64,000 nt of DNA from Notamacropus eugenii. Its lineage: Eukaryota; Chordata; Mammalia; Diprotodontia; Macropodidae. The notes under the pieces are model-generated. The model did no database searches, had not been told where the DNA came from, and saw only the letters and a list, made by a program, of their open reading frames with translations. The stretch covers positions 65,177,651-65,241,650 of the forward strand of contig NC_092879.1 in NCBI RefSeq assembly GCF_028372415.1. Direction: 5' to 3'. The position numbers were made by a program, and so were the translations under genes. This document shows positions 1-9,179 of this stretch, piece after piece. The number at the start of each line of letters is the position of its first letter. Position 1 is the first letter of the stretch.

Positions 1-2030
1 CTGGGAAGTTCATGTGGGGGATTTTGGCCAAGTACTCGGGTCCTTCTTGTACGGTCTACTCTCCAGTTATTGTTCACAGATCACTACAGTGGGGTGATCC
101 TGGAATCTAGGTTAGGAACCCCTGCTATGAATCCTTAATTTCTTCTGACCTTTTGTCCTGCAGTTTCCTCTTCTGTTTCCTGGATCTGGATTTCAGGCCA
201 TTCTGGACCCTACACTCCTTGCAGTGTCTACACTGGAACTGTGCAGGGACAACAAGCAGTCTGAGGAAAGATTTCTGGGGTATTTCCTAGAGTTCACCCT
301 TAGCCCCACTGTGAGAGATATCATTCTGTGTGGATTTGTACAACCTGTTCCCTTTTCTTGACCCTGGACATACTTCAGGGAAATTCTAGCCTACCTCCAC
401 CTGTGGATTTCCATTAATCTGTTTTATGTGTTCTACAAATTCTTGGTAGGGCCAACTTAAGGATTCTAGCCCATATCACACCCTAGCCCCGTCTGCAGTT
501 AAGGCCTGGCCCAGGCATTGGACTTTCTATAAGATTATCTTCCTCTATACCAGGGTCTCCATTTCAGGAGCTATGAGGTGACTTGCTGCTTTTCCTCTAG
601 ACTGATGGATTGCCTTTGGACCATGTATATTCATTTTAAATCCTTCTTGGTTCATTCTGCAGTCCAAGTTGCTGGTTCACTGAATGCTTCTGCTTGGGCT
701 TTCCTGTTGCTCTCTTTGACTCATTTTCACTAGGCAGCTGATTAATGGGATTCTGGTTGAGATCCTATTGTTTGTCAGGACTGCAGGAGTATTGAAGGTC
801 ACAAGAACAACTTTTTGCAGATATGAGGGAATCTGTTCAGTAGTGTGTGCTGTGATCCCACGGTGACAGCCAGATCTAAGTTGAGGGCTTTTCTCATATT
901 CATCCTCTTTTGCTCTACCACAAAATTTGTTGGCATTTGGCCCATCCACAGATGCTCCCTGCAGCCTAGGAGGTTTTCTCAGAAACCACCATGTGCCCAG
1001 ATTACTTTCTGTGGGGTTCTCTCCACAAAGAAGTTTGGAGGGCCCCTGCTGAGACACCTGGTACCTCGCAAGGTTCCTGGGTCCCCCATAAGGGGCACTG
1101 AGGATCGTTGCTTCCATTCACTTGAGAAGAACACTTCCTCTGTATTCCACCTGTAGCTGAAGACATAACATCAGTGTCCCTCCATCTATCTCTCTGGGCT
1201 CCTTTTGTGTTAACCCATTTGTTCCTGGGTTGGGTTTGTTTTGGACCATTCTTGTCCTTGCTGCTGAGGAGTTCATTTGGGGAACTCTGGCCAAGTACTT
1301 GGGTCCCTCTTGAAGCAGGGGCTTTTGTCTCTTCAGTCAGCGCCTTTTGGATCGCTACAGTGTTTTGCTGGTAGAACTTGGTTTGAGACCCCCTGCTGTG
1401 AATGCTGAATTCTCTCTTAACCTTTTGTGCTGCAGTTTCCTCTTCTCTTTTGCCTGAGTCTGGATTTCAGACCAATCAGGCCTCTCTGTTGCTTTCCATG
1501 TCTACAGTGGAACTGTCCATGGCCTCCAGAAAGAGGAGCAGGGCAGGCTGCAGGTGAGTGTGGAACCCTCCAAGGCTAATGGTGACTTTTCCATCTCCAT
1601 CCTGCCTAGCACTAGTGTCCCCAGGACACAGAACTTCCTGGAGATGGCTGTAGCTATCCACCCTGGGCAGAGATTCCCCCTGTAGTAGAATCCAGGACAT
1701 GCTCGTGAGCATCACTGAGTAGACCAGTGTCATTTACCCCTAGGGGATGTAAGAAAGCTTCTGAACGCTGGGTGTGAAGGCAGCACGAGGAAGAAGAAAG
1801 CCAGTCTGTCATACTTCTGCCAGCCTCAGTTCAGCAAATGAAGAAGAACCTGTTTTACCATCTTGATAGTCTTCTACGTCTCTGGAACATCCATATATAG
1901 TCAGATCATGCTATAGAATGACATCACATGACATGGCCCCAAGATTTCACAGAGCTTGTTTGGGGGGGAGACAGAGAAGTAGTCCTCAAGAGTTTTCCTT
2001 AGATTATTTGTTGTGAAATTCTTTTGAGTT
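1..2030. repeat. Filler tandem repeat, two monomers
   Basis: Two successive copies of the roughly 1.26-kb filler monomer. The landmark ending GGATTTCAG is at about 190-200 and again at about 1460-1470. The second monomer carries an extension (about 1550-2030) seen also near 13775-14200, 19770-20220 and 35245-35660. Short open frames occur on both strands but match no family I know. The stretch is repeated at 58072 and, diverged, at 33713. Confidence 0.75.
1436..1553 (+). other. Exon-like segment in filler (copy 1)
   Basis: A pyrimidine-rich run ending TTTTGTGCTGCAG is followed by 118 bp and then a consensus donor, CAG|GTGAGT. The same arrangement is at about 13660-13778, 35128-35245 and 59507-59624. 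At about 19660-19777 the donor GT is changed to GG. In one frame the copies read a similar stretch (GF-QAI-APLLLSMSTVELSRA), but nothing resembling a known protein. It may be a non-coding exon or a chance match. Confidence 0.25.
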
Positions 2031-3239
2031 GTTCTCTCTAGTCTTACCTCTTGAGAAATGTTTCCTAATGAAATTCAGCACTCTCAGTACCACAGAAATG
2101 CTTAATTTTAATGATCAGTGTGACAAAGATATCTTTTCCTCAGCATGAGAAATTGTAGCTGCACTGGCTTGGGGATGGGTCTGACCTTGGCTGCCAAACT
2201 TTGCCCACTTTTTCATGGTGCATATGTGCCAGTATTCCCTGTGATACTCTCCATGTTCAGAAGCTGGAGTGTGCAAATTAGCTTGGTAAATCCTAGGATG
2301 TTGTCTGGGACACAGAGAATCAAAGATGACAGAAATAGCATGGAGGCATCAGAGGTAGGATATGAAGAACCTTTACCCTCGGCAAGGTAAGCTTTGTGCT
2401 GTAGGGACTCATTAAAACTCACAGATAGGGGATGGCATGTGCAGTTATGAAGGGAACTTCTGTGCTGAGAGCACTGTATATCAACATTAGTATATCCCAG
2501 ATTCTTCTATTATCTTGCCTGAGTTTTCTGAATTATGCACTTTTTCCAAGACAGTCCTGTAATGAACCTACGTTCCTTCCCTGTATCCAATATTTATTTG
2601 TGGTGGACAAACAAACTAGTGGCCAGCCTGCTGTCCTTAGTTTGGCTGTTCTGTAAGTAAAGGTACCTGACACATACCTCCTGGCACCACTTGGACCTTC
2701 CACTACGTGCTGCCACACCCTCCAGCGCTTGAGAATCTTGTAGAACAGGGCATTCTTTATTTCCTTGAAATTCTTTATTTCTGTCAACTGATTTTTGCTG
2801 TGGCAAAAGTTGGGGGCATAATCCGTCGTTACTTGCCCTTGATGTACAAAGTAATGTGGCTTCTCATCAATATTTTTCCTAAAGTGTTGTGATTTCTAGT
2901 AAATCCTGACTGAGTTTTAAACCATCTTGTTGCTTAGAATGACATCTCTTATCCATCCTTTTGTGACATGAGGTCTGATTTTTATTAACTATCATTGGGT
3001 ATTGACAGTTACAAATAGACCATTTTCTCTGAAGAGACAATTTTGTCCATTTGTCTATGTTGTGCCTCGATTTCTAGTCCCAATTAAGTGAAGCCCAGAG
3101 GGCATTATCAGTGTTTTATTCTGAATTTTACTGTGAATGAGTCTAGAGTTACACATATACAATGCCAGTTAATTCAGCATTTTAGATAGTTCAGTTGCAC
3201 CGACAAATGAAGATTATTAAAGACACGAGAAACTTCGAG
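2030..3239. other. Non-filler insert, left part, no gene recognised
   Basis: This stretch differs from the filler and occurs three times (here, about 35720-36930, 60101-61310). Its first 300 bases also resemble pieces near 14280-14470, 20290-20480, 27040-27350 and 52515-52690. On the minus strand of 2533-2806 short open frames end near an AG|GTATGT donor-like site. The version near 36202-36609 is longer. I do not recognise a product. Confidence 0.5.
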
Positions 3240-3565
3240 TTGTTCGTAATCAATCACTTTATTTAGTGACCAACACAGAGGAAAGCCAAGAAAAGATAGA
3301 AGACTGAGTGCACGACGTAGAAGATGCAGAGCGCATCTAGGATGTTCAGCGTCATATCACAGAGGTGTCCTTAACTGGCTGGAAACAGGCTGCAGGATGA
3401 TATTCCTCACTGGTGCCATGCTGTCTTGCGTGCTGTAATCCAGAGCACACCTGCAGCTCCAGGACAGTGACATTGTCTGACAGGAACCTGACACTGAGGA
3501 AGATCTTGTCTTACAAGGATCTTGGTTAGATAGACTTGGTGGTGCTACTGCTGCTGCTGCTGTTG
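3240..3565 (-). ncRNA. Candidate terminal exon of minus-strand transcript, copy 1
   Basis: On the minus strand a pyrimidine-containing acceptor (CTATTCATTTTGCAG) precedes a run of CAG triplets. The segment continues to an AATAAA at 3258-3263 (read on the minus strand) followed by a T-rich region. No long frame is convincing: several 30-60 codon frames exist, but changes between copies look unconstrained. A 30-codon hydrophobic frame starting at the minus-strand ATGACGCTG ends in the TAA that overlaps AATAAA; I treat it as unproven. Together with 3828-4205 this looks like a short spliced transcript. Whether it is non-coding RNA or encodes a small peptide is open. Confidence 0.35.
3258..3263 (-). 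terminator. Poly(A) signal AATAAA, minus strand
   Basis: AATAAA reads on the minus strand inside the candidate terminal exon. It is kept in the other two copies at 36956-36961 and 61329-61334. Confidence 0.4.
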
Positions 3566-3569
3566 CTGC
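3547..3569. repeat. CTG/CAG trinucleotide run, short allele
   Basis: Seven interrupted CTG/TTG triplets (CAG on the minus strand) lie at the start of the candidate terminal exon. The copy at 37247-37290 is 21 bp longer and the copy at 61618-61640 equals this one. Confidence 0.8.
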
Positions 3570-3827
3570 AAAATGAATAGATTAAAAAATACCTCCTGAC
3601 CCCTGGAAATGTGAGGCTCTCCAAAGCTGGAGGTTACTATACGTTCCTCCATCAAAAACACCATGTTACAAGTTCAATTCATGAAGAGTAAGAAACTACA
3701 TTAAGTTGGAACTTGCTTACTCCGTACGTGTCTAGTTTTATCGTCATTTTGAACGTGTAGGATACGTCCGCATGACCTTAAGATCTTAACGTTTGGGGGT
3801 GAGGATCAATGAGCCAAGGGTGCTTAC

Positions 3828-4205
3828 CTGACTGGAGAATGTCATGCTTCTAAGAGTCTGGAAGCCAAGTCTTGTTTTTGAAAATCTTTGTAGAGGTGCC
3901 AAGATTTTCCCTCAGAATATCTGGAATGAGCAGTAAACAACCTTGAGTTCCAACTTGAAAACCTTTGTAGAGGGACTGAGATTTTTACTCAACAGTCTAG
4001 AAAGAGCAGTAAACTACCTTGAGTTCCAACGTGAAAATCTTTGTAGAGGGACTGAGATTTTATTTTAACTCAGAATATCTAGAATGACCAGTACAAAACC
4101 TTGAGCCTCTACTTTCAGTTAGGTCGGGACTCTTGGGTTATCACTCACTTTCCCAGGGGAGGGAAGTTGATACCCTCCCTCTTAGACTTGTTGGCCCAGA
4201 TTTAG
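3828..4205 (-). ncRNA. Candidate first exon of minus-strand transcript, copy 1
   Basis: On the minus strand the stretch begins about 25-30 bp after a TATAAATA box and ends at CAG|GTAAGC, a near-perfect donor at 3828/3827. The intron to the acceptor at 3566 would be 262 bp, the same length as in the diverged copy at 37288-37549. The exon includes three tandem copies of a roughly 78-bp unit. The last ATG before the donor reads MTFSSQ into the CAG run and then stops. No long open frame spans the junction. Confidence 0.35.
3876..4110. repeat. Three tandem copies of a ~78-bp unit
   Basis: The phrase AAATCTTTGTAGAGG recurs at about 3880, 3958 and 4033, followed each time by a related sequence ending in CAGTAAAC or CAGTACAA. 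Single relatives lie near 14490, 20480 and 52700, which links this insert to the surrounding filler. Confidence 0.75.
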
Positions 4206-4229
4206 GCTTTCCACGGAGCTCTGGCCCTC

Positions 4230-4237
4230 TATTTATA
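4230..4237 (-). promoter_or_regulatory. TATA box, minus strand, copy 1
   Basis: TATAAATA reads on the minus strand, with GAGGGCCAGAGCTC just downstream and a CACCCC motif upstream. It is kept exactly in the other copies (37952-37959 and 62301-62308), 402 bp upstream of the donor in each. Confidence 0.4.
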
Positions 4238-4239
4238 CG

Positions 4240-4980
4240 CACAGTAGGGGTGACACACCCATTGACCCAACAATGCTTGACATCTCAACAACTGCTCACA
4301 GTAGAGGCATTTTTACCAAATATGGTTGTACTCTCCTACTTGGAATAAAAAGGCTAAATTGCCTTTTTTAGCCAAAATTAGTGCTACTGGGTTTTGAAAA
4401 CCAACAGTGGTGACACTGACTTTTTTTCACCAGAAATGGTAATACCAATTTTAAAATCTGACATGCCTTTAATTTTCTTCATGCATGACACTCTGCAATG
4501 GGGTATACTCTTGTCAGTCAATCAATCAAGCTGTACTTTTGATTGCTTAGTGTTTGGAAATACATATTTGCAAGTGAGGGAGCTGTGCTGCCTCCAGCTT
4601 TTGCTCTGCTAGGATAAGGTAATAAGCTGATTTTCTATTGGGAAGGTGATGGCACAAACGCGACTTTTAGAACCAGATGAGTTTTAAGGTGCCTTCTCAC
4701 TCCAAATCTATGAAAATTGTGCCGGTAGTCAGCACAGGTAAGTGGGAAAGTCACGTACACATTTGAAAGGAGAGCATGGAAGACGTGGACTGTGCTGTTC
4801 CTATGGAAATTACGAGCTCAGAAGAACAACAGCTGTGGCTTCCCCACCTTTGGAAGGTGAATTAAAATTGTAAAACCTGAAGGGACAGAAACCAAGGCAT
4901 GATTATGTTACATTCAAATTTACCACTGCTGACAAAAGGATAGTAATAGTAAGGCAATTCAAAACAAGACTTAGACAGAT
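4240..4980. other. Non-repetitive part of the insert, nothing recognised
   Basis: AT-richer sequence between the minus-strand TATA box and the return of filler at about 4980. It is present in all three copies of the insert. I see only short frames and no RNA gene or transposon ends. Confidence 0.5.
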
Positions 4981-5640
4981 CACCTTTGTTCATGGATGAC
5001 TACAATGAGTTGCTGTTGGACCCTGGGCTTTGACTCCCTGCTGTGAATCATTACTTTCCTCTTACCTTTTGTGTTGCAGGTTCCTCTGCTGTTTGCCTGG
5101 TCTGGATTTCAGGTCATTCAGACCCCTCTGCTGCTTTCCATATCTGCACTGGAACTGTCCATGGCTGAAAGGCAGTCTGTGTATAGAGTTCTGGGGTGTC
5201 TCCTAGAGGCCATTCCCACCCACATTTCAGCTGTTAGTGATTGAGTTCTGGGCAAATTCTCCCTTTCCATTACCTATTCTTGATCAGGGGCATACTTCGG
5301 GAAAATTCTGGCCTTCTTCTAACTGGGGTGTTCTACCATTCTACTTTATCAGGTCTGGTCACTGTTGGTGGATCCAAATGAAGGATTTCTAGGGTTACTT
5401 CTAAAGTCCAAGGAACTGGTTCGATGAATGCTTGTGCATGGGTTTCCTTCTTACTCTCTTTGACTCATTTGCTCCAGGCAACTGATTAATAGGATTCTGG
5501 TTGAGATCCTGTTGTCAGTCAAGACTGATGAAGTATGGATGGTCACAAGAACAAATATTTACAGATATGAGGGGAAAAGTGCAGGGCCAACAGACAGGCT
5601 GTGGAAAGATTTCTGGGGTGCCTCCCTAGAGCCTGCAGGA
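4980..5640. repeat. Filler repeat, shortened monomers
   Basis: Filler landmarks resume with CTGCTGTGAATCATTACTTTC near 5038 and GGATTTCAG near 5105. The block breaks off early and joins the gene 1 flank at about 5640. The matching block in the second unit (about 38715-41455) has about two extra monomers. Confidence 0.7.
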
Positions 5641-6160
5641 CAGGATACAAATGCTGAACTTTGCAGTTGAAACCTCTGTAACCTGCCATTACATTATCTT
5701 TCCAGCCTAAAGCACCACTATTTTCCTTCAGGGCTTCTGCCTTACTGGGCAGTTCTTTGTAAGTCCTGTCACCCTTTGCCCACCCTTTAGGTTTGACCAA
5801 TATGGTCTGAAAGCTTCCTTCTTCCTTCAAGGCTTGCATTGACCCAGCCAAGCATTTCTGACAGAGGTGATACAACTTGCATGATACCTTTCAGATTTTT
5901 TCCCCAACTTTCAATTCCTACACAGAATTCTGACTCAGTTAGACTCTCTCCATCCAATAATCAGCTCCTCTTGCTCATGGTCTCTGAGTCCTTTGCCTGA
6001 AACTCAGCTTAGATCCCATCCAAAGAAACTCTGAAGATTCTGAACCAACTTTCTGGTTTTTCTCAGTGGGATCTGGTAGGCCTTAGCAAAAAAAACTTTG
6101 AAAGTTTTTGGATAAACCTCCTACAGAAAGGTTTGTTTTCTTAAAATCATTATATGTCAT
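5640..6160 (+). other. Distal 5' flank of gene 1
   Basis: Sequence shared with the flanks at about 28080-28620, 41455-41990, 63711-64000 and, in part, 21990-22310 and 54200-54525. It travels with the gamma-SNAP-like cassette and contains no open frame of note. Confidence 0.6.
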
Positions 6161-6162
6161 CT

Positions 6163-6352
6163 GAGGGAGCATAGTGTGGAGGACACAACTGTGGACTGGG
6201 GGAGTCAGGGGACCTTGGATTGAATTGAGCCTCCCCTAGTAGCTGTGTCACCCTGGGCAAGGCCTTTAACCTCTGTGTCTCCATTTCCTCCTCTGTTGAG
6301 TTTAATGGAGTGTGATGTCCCTTCCCAGCTCCAAACCTGTGATCCTGTGACT
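6163..6352 (+). mobile_element. CORE-SINE (MIR/THER1/Mar1-like) before gene 1
   Basis: The copy begins GGGAGCATAGTG, passes through CTGTGTCACCCTGGGCAA, the typical tRNA-derived SINE middle, and ends near GTCCCTTCCCAGCTCC with a CTGTGATCCT tail. Orthologous copies lie at the same place before genes 2, 3, 5, 6, 7 and the orphan flank, so the insertion is older than the gene amplification. Confidence 0.75.
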
Positions 6353-7134
6353 GGGATGCTTTTTCCATGGACATTGTGGGGTTTCCCTCCCTTGCAAAGC
6401 ACACCCTTGAGTCATGTCTTTTTTTTCCTCTCTTTTCTTTCAGCAATTAGGATGAAAAACTTCCCCTGAAATTTAAAAGCCACTTATAAAGACTGCAGAG
6501 AGGAATCAAGAGATAGATGCTAAGCCATGGCCAGGCTAACAGCTTGCCCAGCAGCCGCCCTCCCCTGGGGTCCTTTGTGGTTCCCAGCAACCTTTTTGCT
6601 GTTCCAAAGGTTCCCACCCCTCCAGTTCTTTGGCACGTTCTCAGCATCCCAGAGGGGTGTGATGAGTTAGTTACTAGGTCTGAGCCCTGTGGCTCTCCCT
6701 GGAAGGATCCCCTTCCTCCCCTCCCCCACCCTGTGTTCCCCTCTGCCTCTCCATTGGCCCTTCTCTGTCACCCCAGTCTGGCCCATGTCTTTGGCTACCC
6801 AGTGCTGAATGCTGTCCAGACTCCCTCCTTGTTGGTTTGGCCACCTCCTTGCCTGGATAGATTGCTTGCGAGATGTTCTTCTCGCTCTCCAAGGACCCAG
6901 GAGTCCCTATCTCCCCAGACCCACTTCCACTATGGCTCTGACTCCAGGGACCTCTGTCGAGATGCTTATGCAATCAATGGGGTGTTCCATTTGAACCCCT
7001 CCCCCCCACAATGCTCATTCCCTCTCTCTGTTGGGTTCTGTTGCTGGGGTGAGCTGTGGCTTTCCCTCTCTCTGTCTCCAGGCAGTTCCGTGTTGACCCA
7101 GGTCCTCCTCCCTTACAGCTGGCAGCCACGGGAC
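6353..7134 (+). promoter_or_regulatory. Gene 1 proximal 5' flank with TATA box
   Basis: TATAAA at 6485-6490 lies 645 bp upstream of the ATG, in a context (TTTAAAAGCCACTTATAAAG) kept in most other copies. An inverted CCAAT box (ATTGG, 6753-6757) is a second possible promoter site. Two acceptor-like sites lie just before the ATG (CTCTCTGTCTCCAG and CTCCCTTACAG), so a spliced leader is possible. The gene 1 frame stays open upstream to 6517, but the other copies do not keep this, so I regard it as chance. Confidence 0.45.
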
Positions 7135-8190
7135 ATGGAAGAACAAAAAACCAGGGAGGCCTTGGGGCATATGGCCCAGGCCACCCAATACAAGTGCATT
7201 GGACTGTTGAGATGGAAGCCCAACTACGGGAAGGCTGCGAGCGAGTATGAGCAGGCCGCCTTAGCCTTCCTCAGGGCCAAGAGGCTGGAGGAGGCTGCAG
7301 AAGCCTTCCTCAAGGAAGCTGAGTCCCACGAGAGAAACAGAGCGCCCCTGTGTGCCGCAATGGCCTATGAGCAAGCTGGCCTGTACCTGAGCAAGTCCAA
7401 CCACCTGGAGAATGCCGCCCAGGCCGTGAAGCAGGCTGTCTCCTGGTACCTGGAGTGTGGAGAAGCAGACACCGCAGCCTGGACCTTGAGGCGCTTCAGA
7501 CAGCTGCTGGAGAGCCACATTCCGCACCAGGTGGTGTGTCTCTACCAGCAGGCATCCCAGCTATTTGAGGGGGAGAACTGCTTCTCGCTGGCCCTGGAAT
7601 TCACTGGCCGAGCCTCCAAGGTGCTAGTGAGGCACAAGCGCTACAGGGACGCTGCGTTCTCCCTCGGCCAGGAGCAACACTTGTATATGGAGGTAGAGAG
7701 CTCCTCCATGTGCCACCAGACAGCCCTGGCACAATGTCTAGCCTACCTGTGTGACCTGGATTTCCCTGCTGCCTGCAAGTGCCTGGAACACAGCTGTATA
7801 TGCTTCCCCAGTTTTCAAAGCAGCAGCGAATATGTGGCGATGGTAACTTTGCTGAATTACTATTTAGATGAGGACCAAGACAGAGTGGATGAGGTTTGCA
7901 GGTCTACTGTCTTCAAACATCTTGACAAGGAGTATGGGGAGATGACCGTGATTCTCAAGGTACCTGACCTCGAGAACCTGAGGACCAGGATTTTGCCACC
8001 TCCATCTAAATGCATGCCCAGCTCTGACAGCCAGAAGAAAACAGCCCCAACAACAAAGAAGGTGGAGAGCGAGGAAAAGAAGTTGGAGATGGTTGAGGAG
8101 GACACTAAGGAGGGGGAGGAAAAATTGGAGGACAAGGAGGAGGAAGACGATTACGTGTTCGGTCTGTCTATGGAAAGTCCCATCTGTTAA
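7135..8190 (+). CDS. Gamma-SNAP-like retrogene 1, intact
   Basis: The 351-residue product is a relative of gamma-SNAP (NAPG), an all-helical TPR-like adaptor that works with NSF to take apart SNARE complexes on cytosolic membrane faces. Shared marks include GLLRWKPNYGKAASEYEQAA (about 23-42), AAMAYEQAGLYL (about 74-85), the LYQQASQLFEGE repeat (about 137-148) and KVLVRHKRYRDAA. The core lines up from start to end with the 312-residue human protein as I recall it. After KVPDLENL (about 276-283) comes a Lys/Glu-rich tail of some 65 residues ending PIC; human gamma-SNAP also ends in Cys but has a shorter tail. NAPG is a multi-exon gene, and this copy has no introns, so it is a retrocopy. The ATG has G at -3 and +4. 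Poly(A) signal AATAAA is at 8212-8217. Expression and NSF binding are unknown. Confidence 0.85.
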   Translation: MEEQKTREALGHMAQATQYKCIGLLRWKPNYGKAASEYEQAALAFLRAKRLEEAAEAFLKEAESHERNRAPLCAAMAYEQAGLYLSKSNHLENAAQAVKQAVSWYLECGEADTAAWTLRRFRQLLESHIPHQVVCLYQQASQLFEGENCFSLALEFTGRASKVLVRHKRYRDAAFSLGQEQHLYMEVESSSMCHQTALAQCLAYLCDLDFPAACKCLEHSCICFPSFQSSSEYVAMVTLLNYYLDEDQDRVDEVCRSTVFKHLDKEYGEMTVILKVPDLENLRTRILPPPSKCMPSSDSQKKTAPTTKKVESEEKKLEMVEEDTKEGEEKLEDKEEEDDYVFGLSMESPIC

Positions 8191-8211
8191 CTTATCCTTC
8201 CTAGAACAACG

Positions 8212-8217
8212 AATAAA
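8212..8217 (+). terminator. Poly(A) signal of gene 1
   Basis: AATAAA lies 22 bp after the stop codon. Gene 6 has the matching signal at 44039-44044. Confidence 0.6.
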
Positions 8218-8265
8218 TTAAAGCTAATGAAATAAGAAAAAAGTTCTGTTATACCTGTCTTTGGG

Positions 8266-8299
8266 GTGTGTGTGTGTGTGTGTGCGTGTGTGTGTGTGT
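8266..8299. repeat. (GT)n microsatellite
   Basis: About 17 GT units with one GC interruption. Open frames across it are artefacts of the dinucleotide. Confidence 0.95.
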
Positions 8300-8789
8300 C
8301 CTCTGTCCCGACATACCTATTCTCACCCTCCTTATTTCAAACGTGCATGCAACCCCTGGGGATCCTCCCCCTTCCCAATGACCCCTCTGTTCCCTCCTCT
8401 CAGAGTAGATTCATTCCATGCATGGTGAAATATTTTCTCTTTACTGACTGGTAATTACTGTCAGTAATGGGATCCAGTGGAAAACAATCAAATAGGTTAG
8501 TCTCAGCTTTCCCACTCTTCACCCTCTCCTTTCCCAATGATCATCACCAACATACTTCTCACATTAATAGACATTTTGACTGCTGAAACTCCTCAGCATG
8601 AGATTATAGAACACCTAAAACTTCTGAGACATTGTATATGCCTCCCCCATGGTTAACATTCTAAGACACATTGCCCAGACCTTGAAAACTGCAAATGACT
8701 TAGCCATTTCCCTGGAAAGTGGAAGTGAACTTCATTCAATCAGCTTGAGCTTGAGGCTCAGGTGTAGGATAAGGAACAGGATCAGTTGT

Positions 8790-8885
8790 CAACCTGGAGG
8801 GGACTTGAGCAGGTCCACCCAGTGTAATCCCCTCATTTTACATCGGAGCTAGCCCTGGGCCCCAAAGAAGATAACTTACTCAGCA
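8790..8885 (-). mobile_element. MIR-like SINE fragment, reversed
   Basis: The stretch around CCCCTCATTTTACATCGGAG followed by GGGCCCCAAAGAAG resembles the reversed core of MIR-type SINEs (CATTTTACAGATGAGGAAAC in typical copies). Degraded. Counterparts lie near 18560-18660, 24940-25040, 32770-32870, 44650-44740 and 57160-57250. Confidence 0.5.
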
Positions 8886-9179
8886 ACCCGCTGGGGACAG
8901 GCCAGAGGAAACAGGCACAGGCAGGACGGGCCTTCTGGGTCTTTCAGTTCCAAACACAATGAAGAAGTGAACTCAAGTTGGTCAGGAAATGGGACCAGAG
9001 AAGAGAGAAAGACAAGTGACCAGGGAGGCATGGAACACCACTGACATGGTAATGCAAGCTTTCCCTAACCTCTCCCAGAAGGGACAGAAGTGCCTTTTAC
9101 AGCAGGATTCCATAGCAGCTTTCAGATCCATCCCTGTCCTGCTTTTCTCCCTGTGCACATTTTCTTTTTCAAAATCATT

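Noticed and set aside
1476-1733. Minus-strand frame of about 85 codons repeated in five filler copies
   Set aside because: It overlaps the plus-strand exon-like segment in young duplicates, so its survival is explained by recent copying. No family recognised.
3330-3560. 63-codon frame in the candidate terminal exon (minus strand)
   Set aside because: Between copies 1 and 2 most differences in this frame change the residue, and the other two frames are open for similar lengths.
3240-4237. LTR interpretation of the TATA and AATAAA pair
   Set aside because: The two signals are about 970 bp apart with a plausible intron between them, and I see no matching terminal repeat or internal viral region.
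6674-6973. Minus-strand frames opposite the cassette 5' flanks
   Set aside because: They are the reverse of pyrimidine-rich leader sequence, differ in length among copies, and match nothing known.
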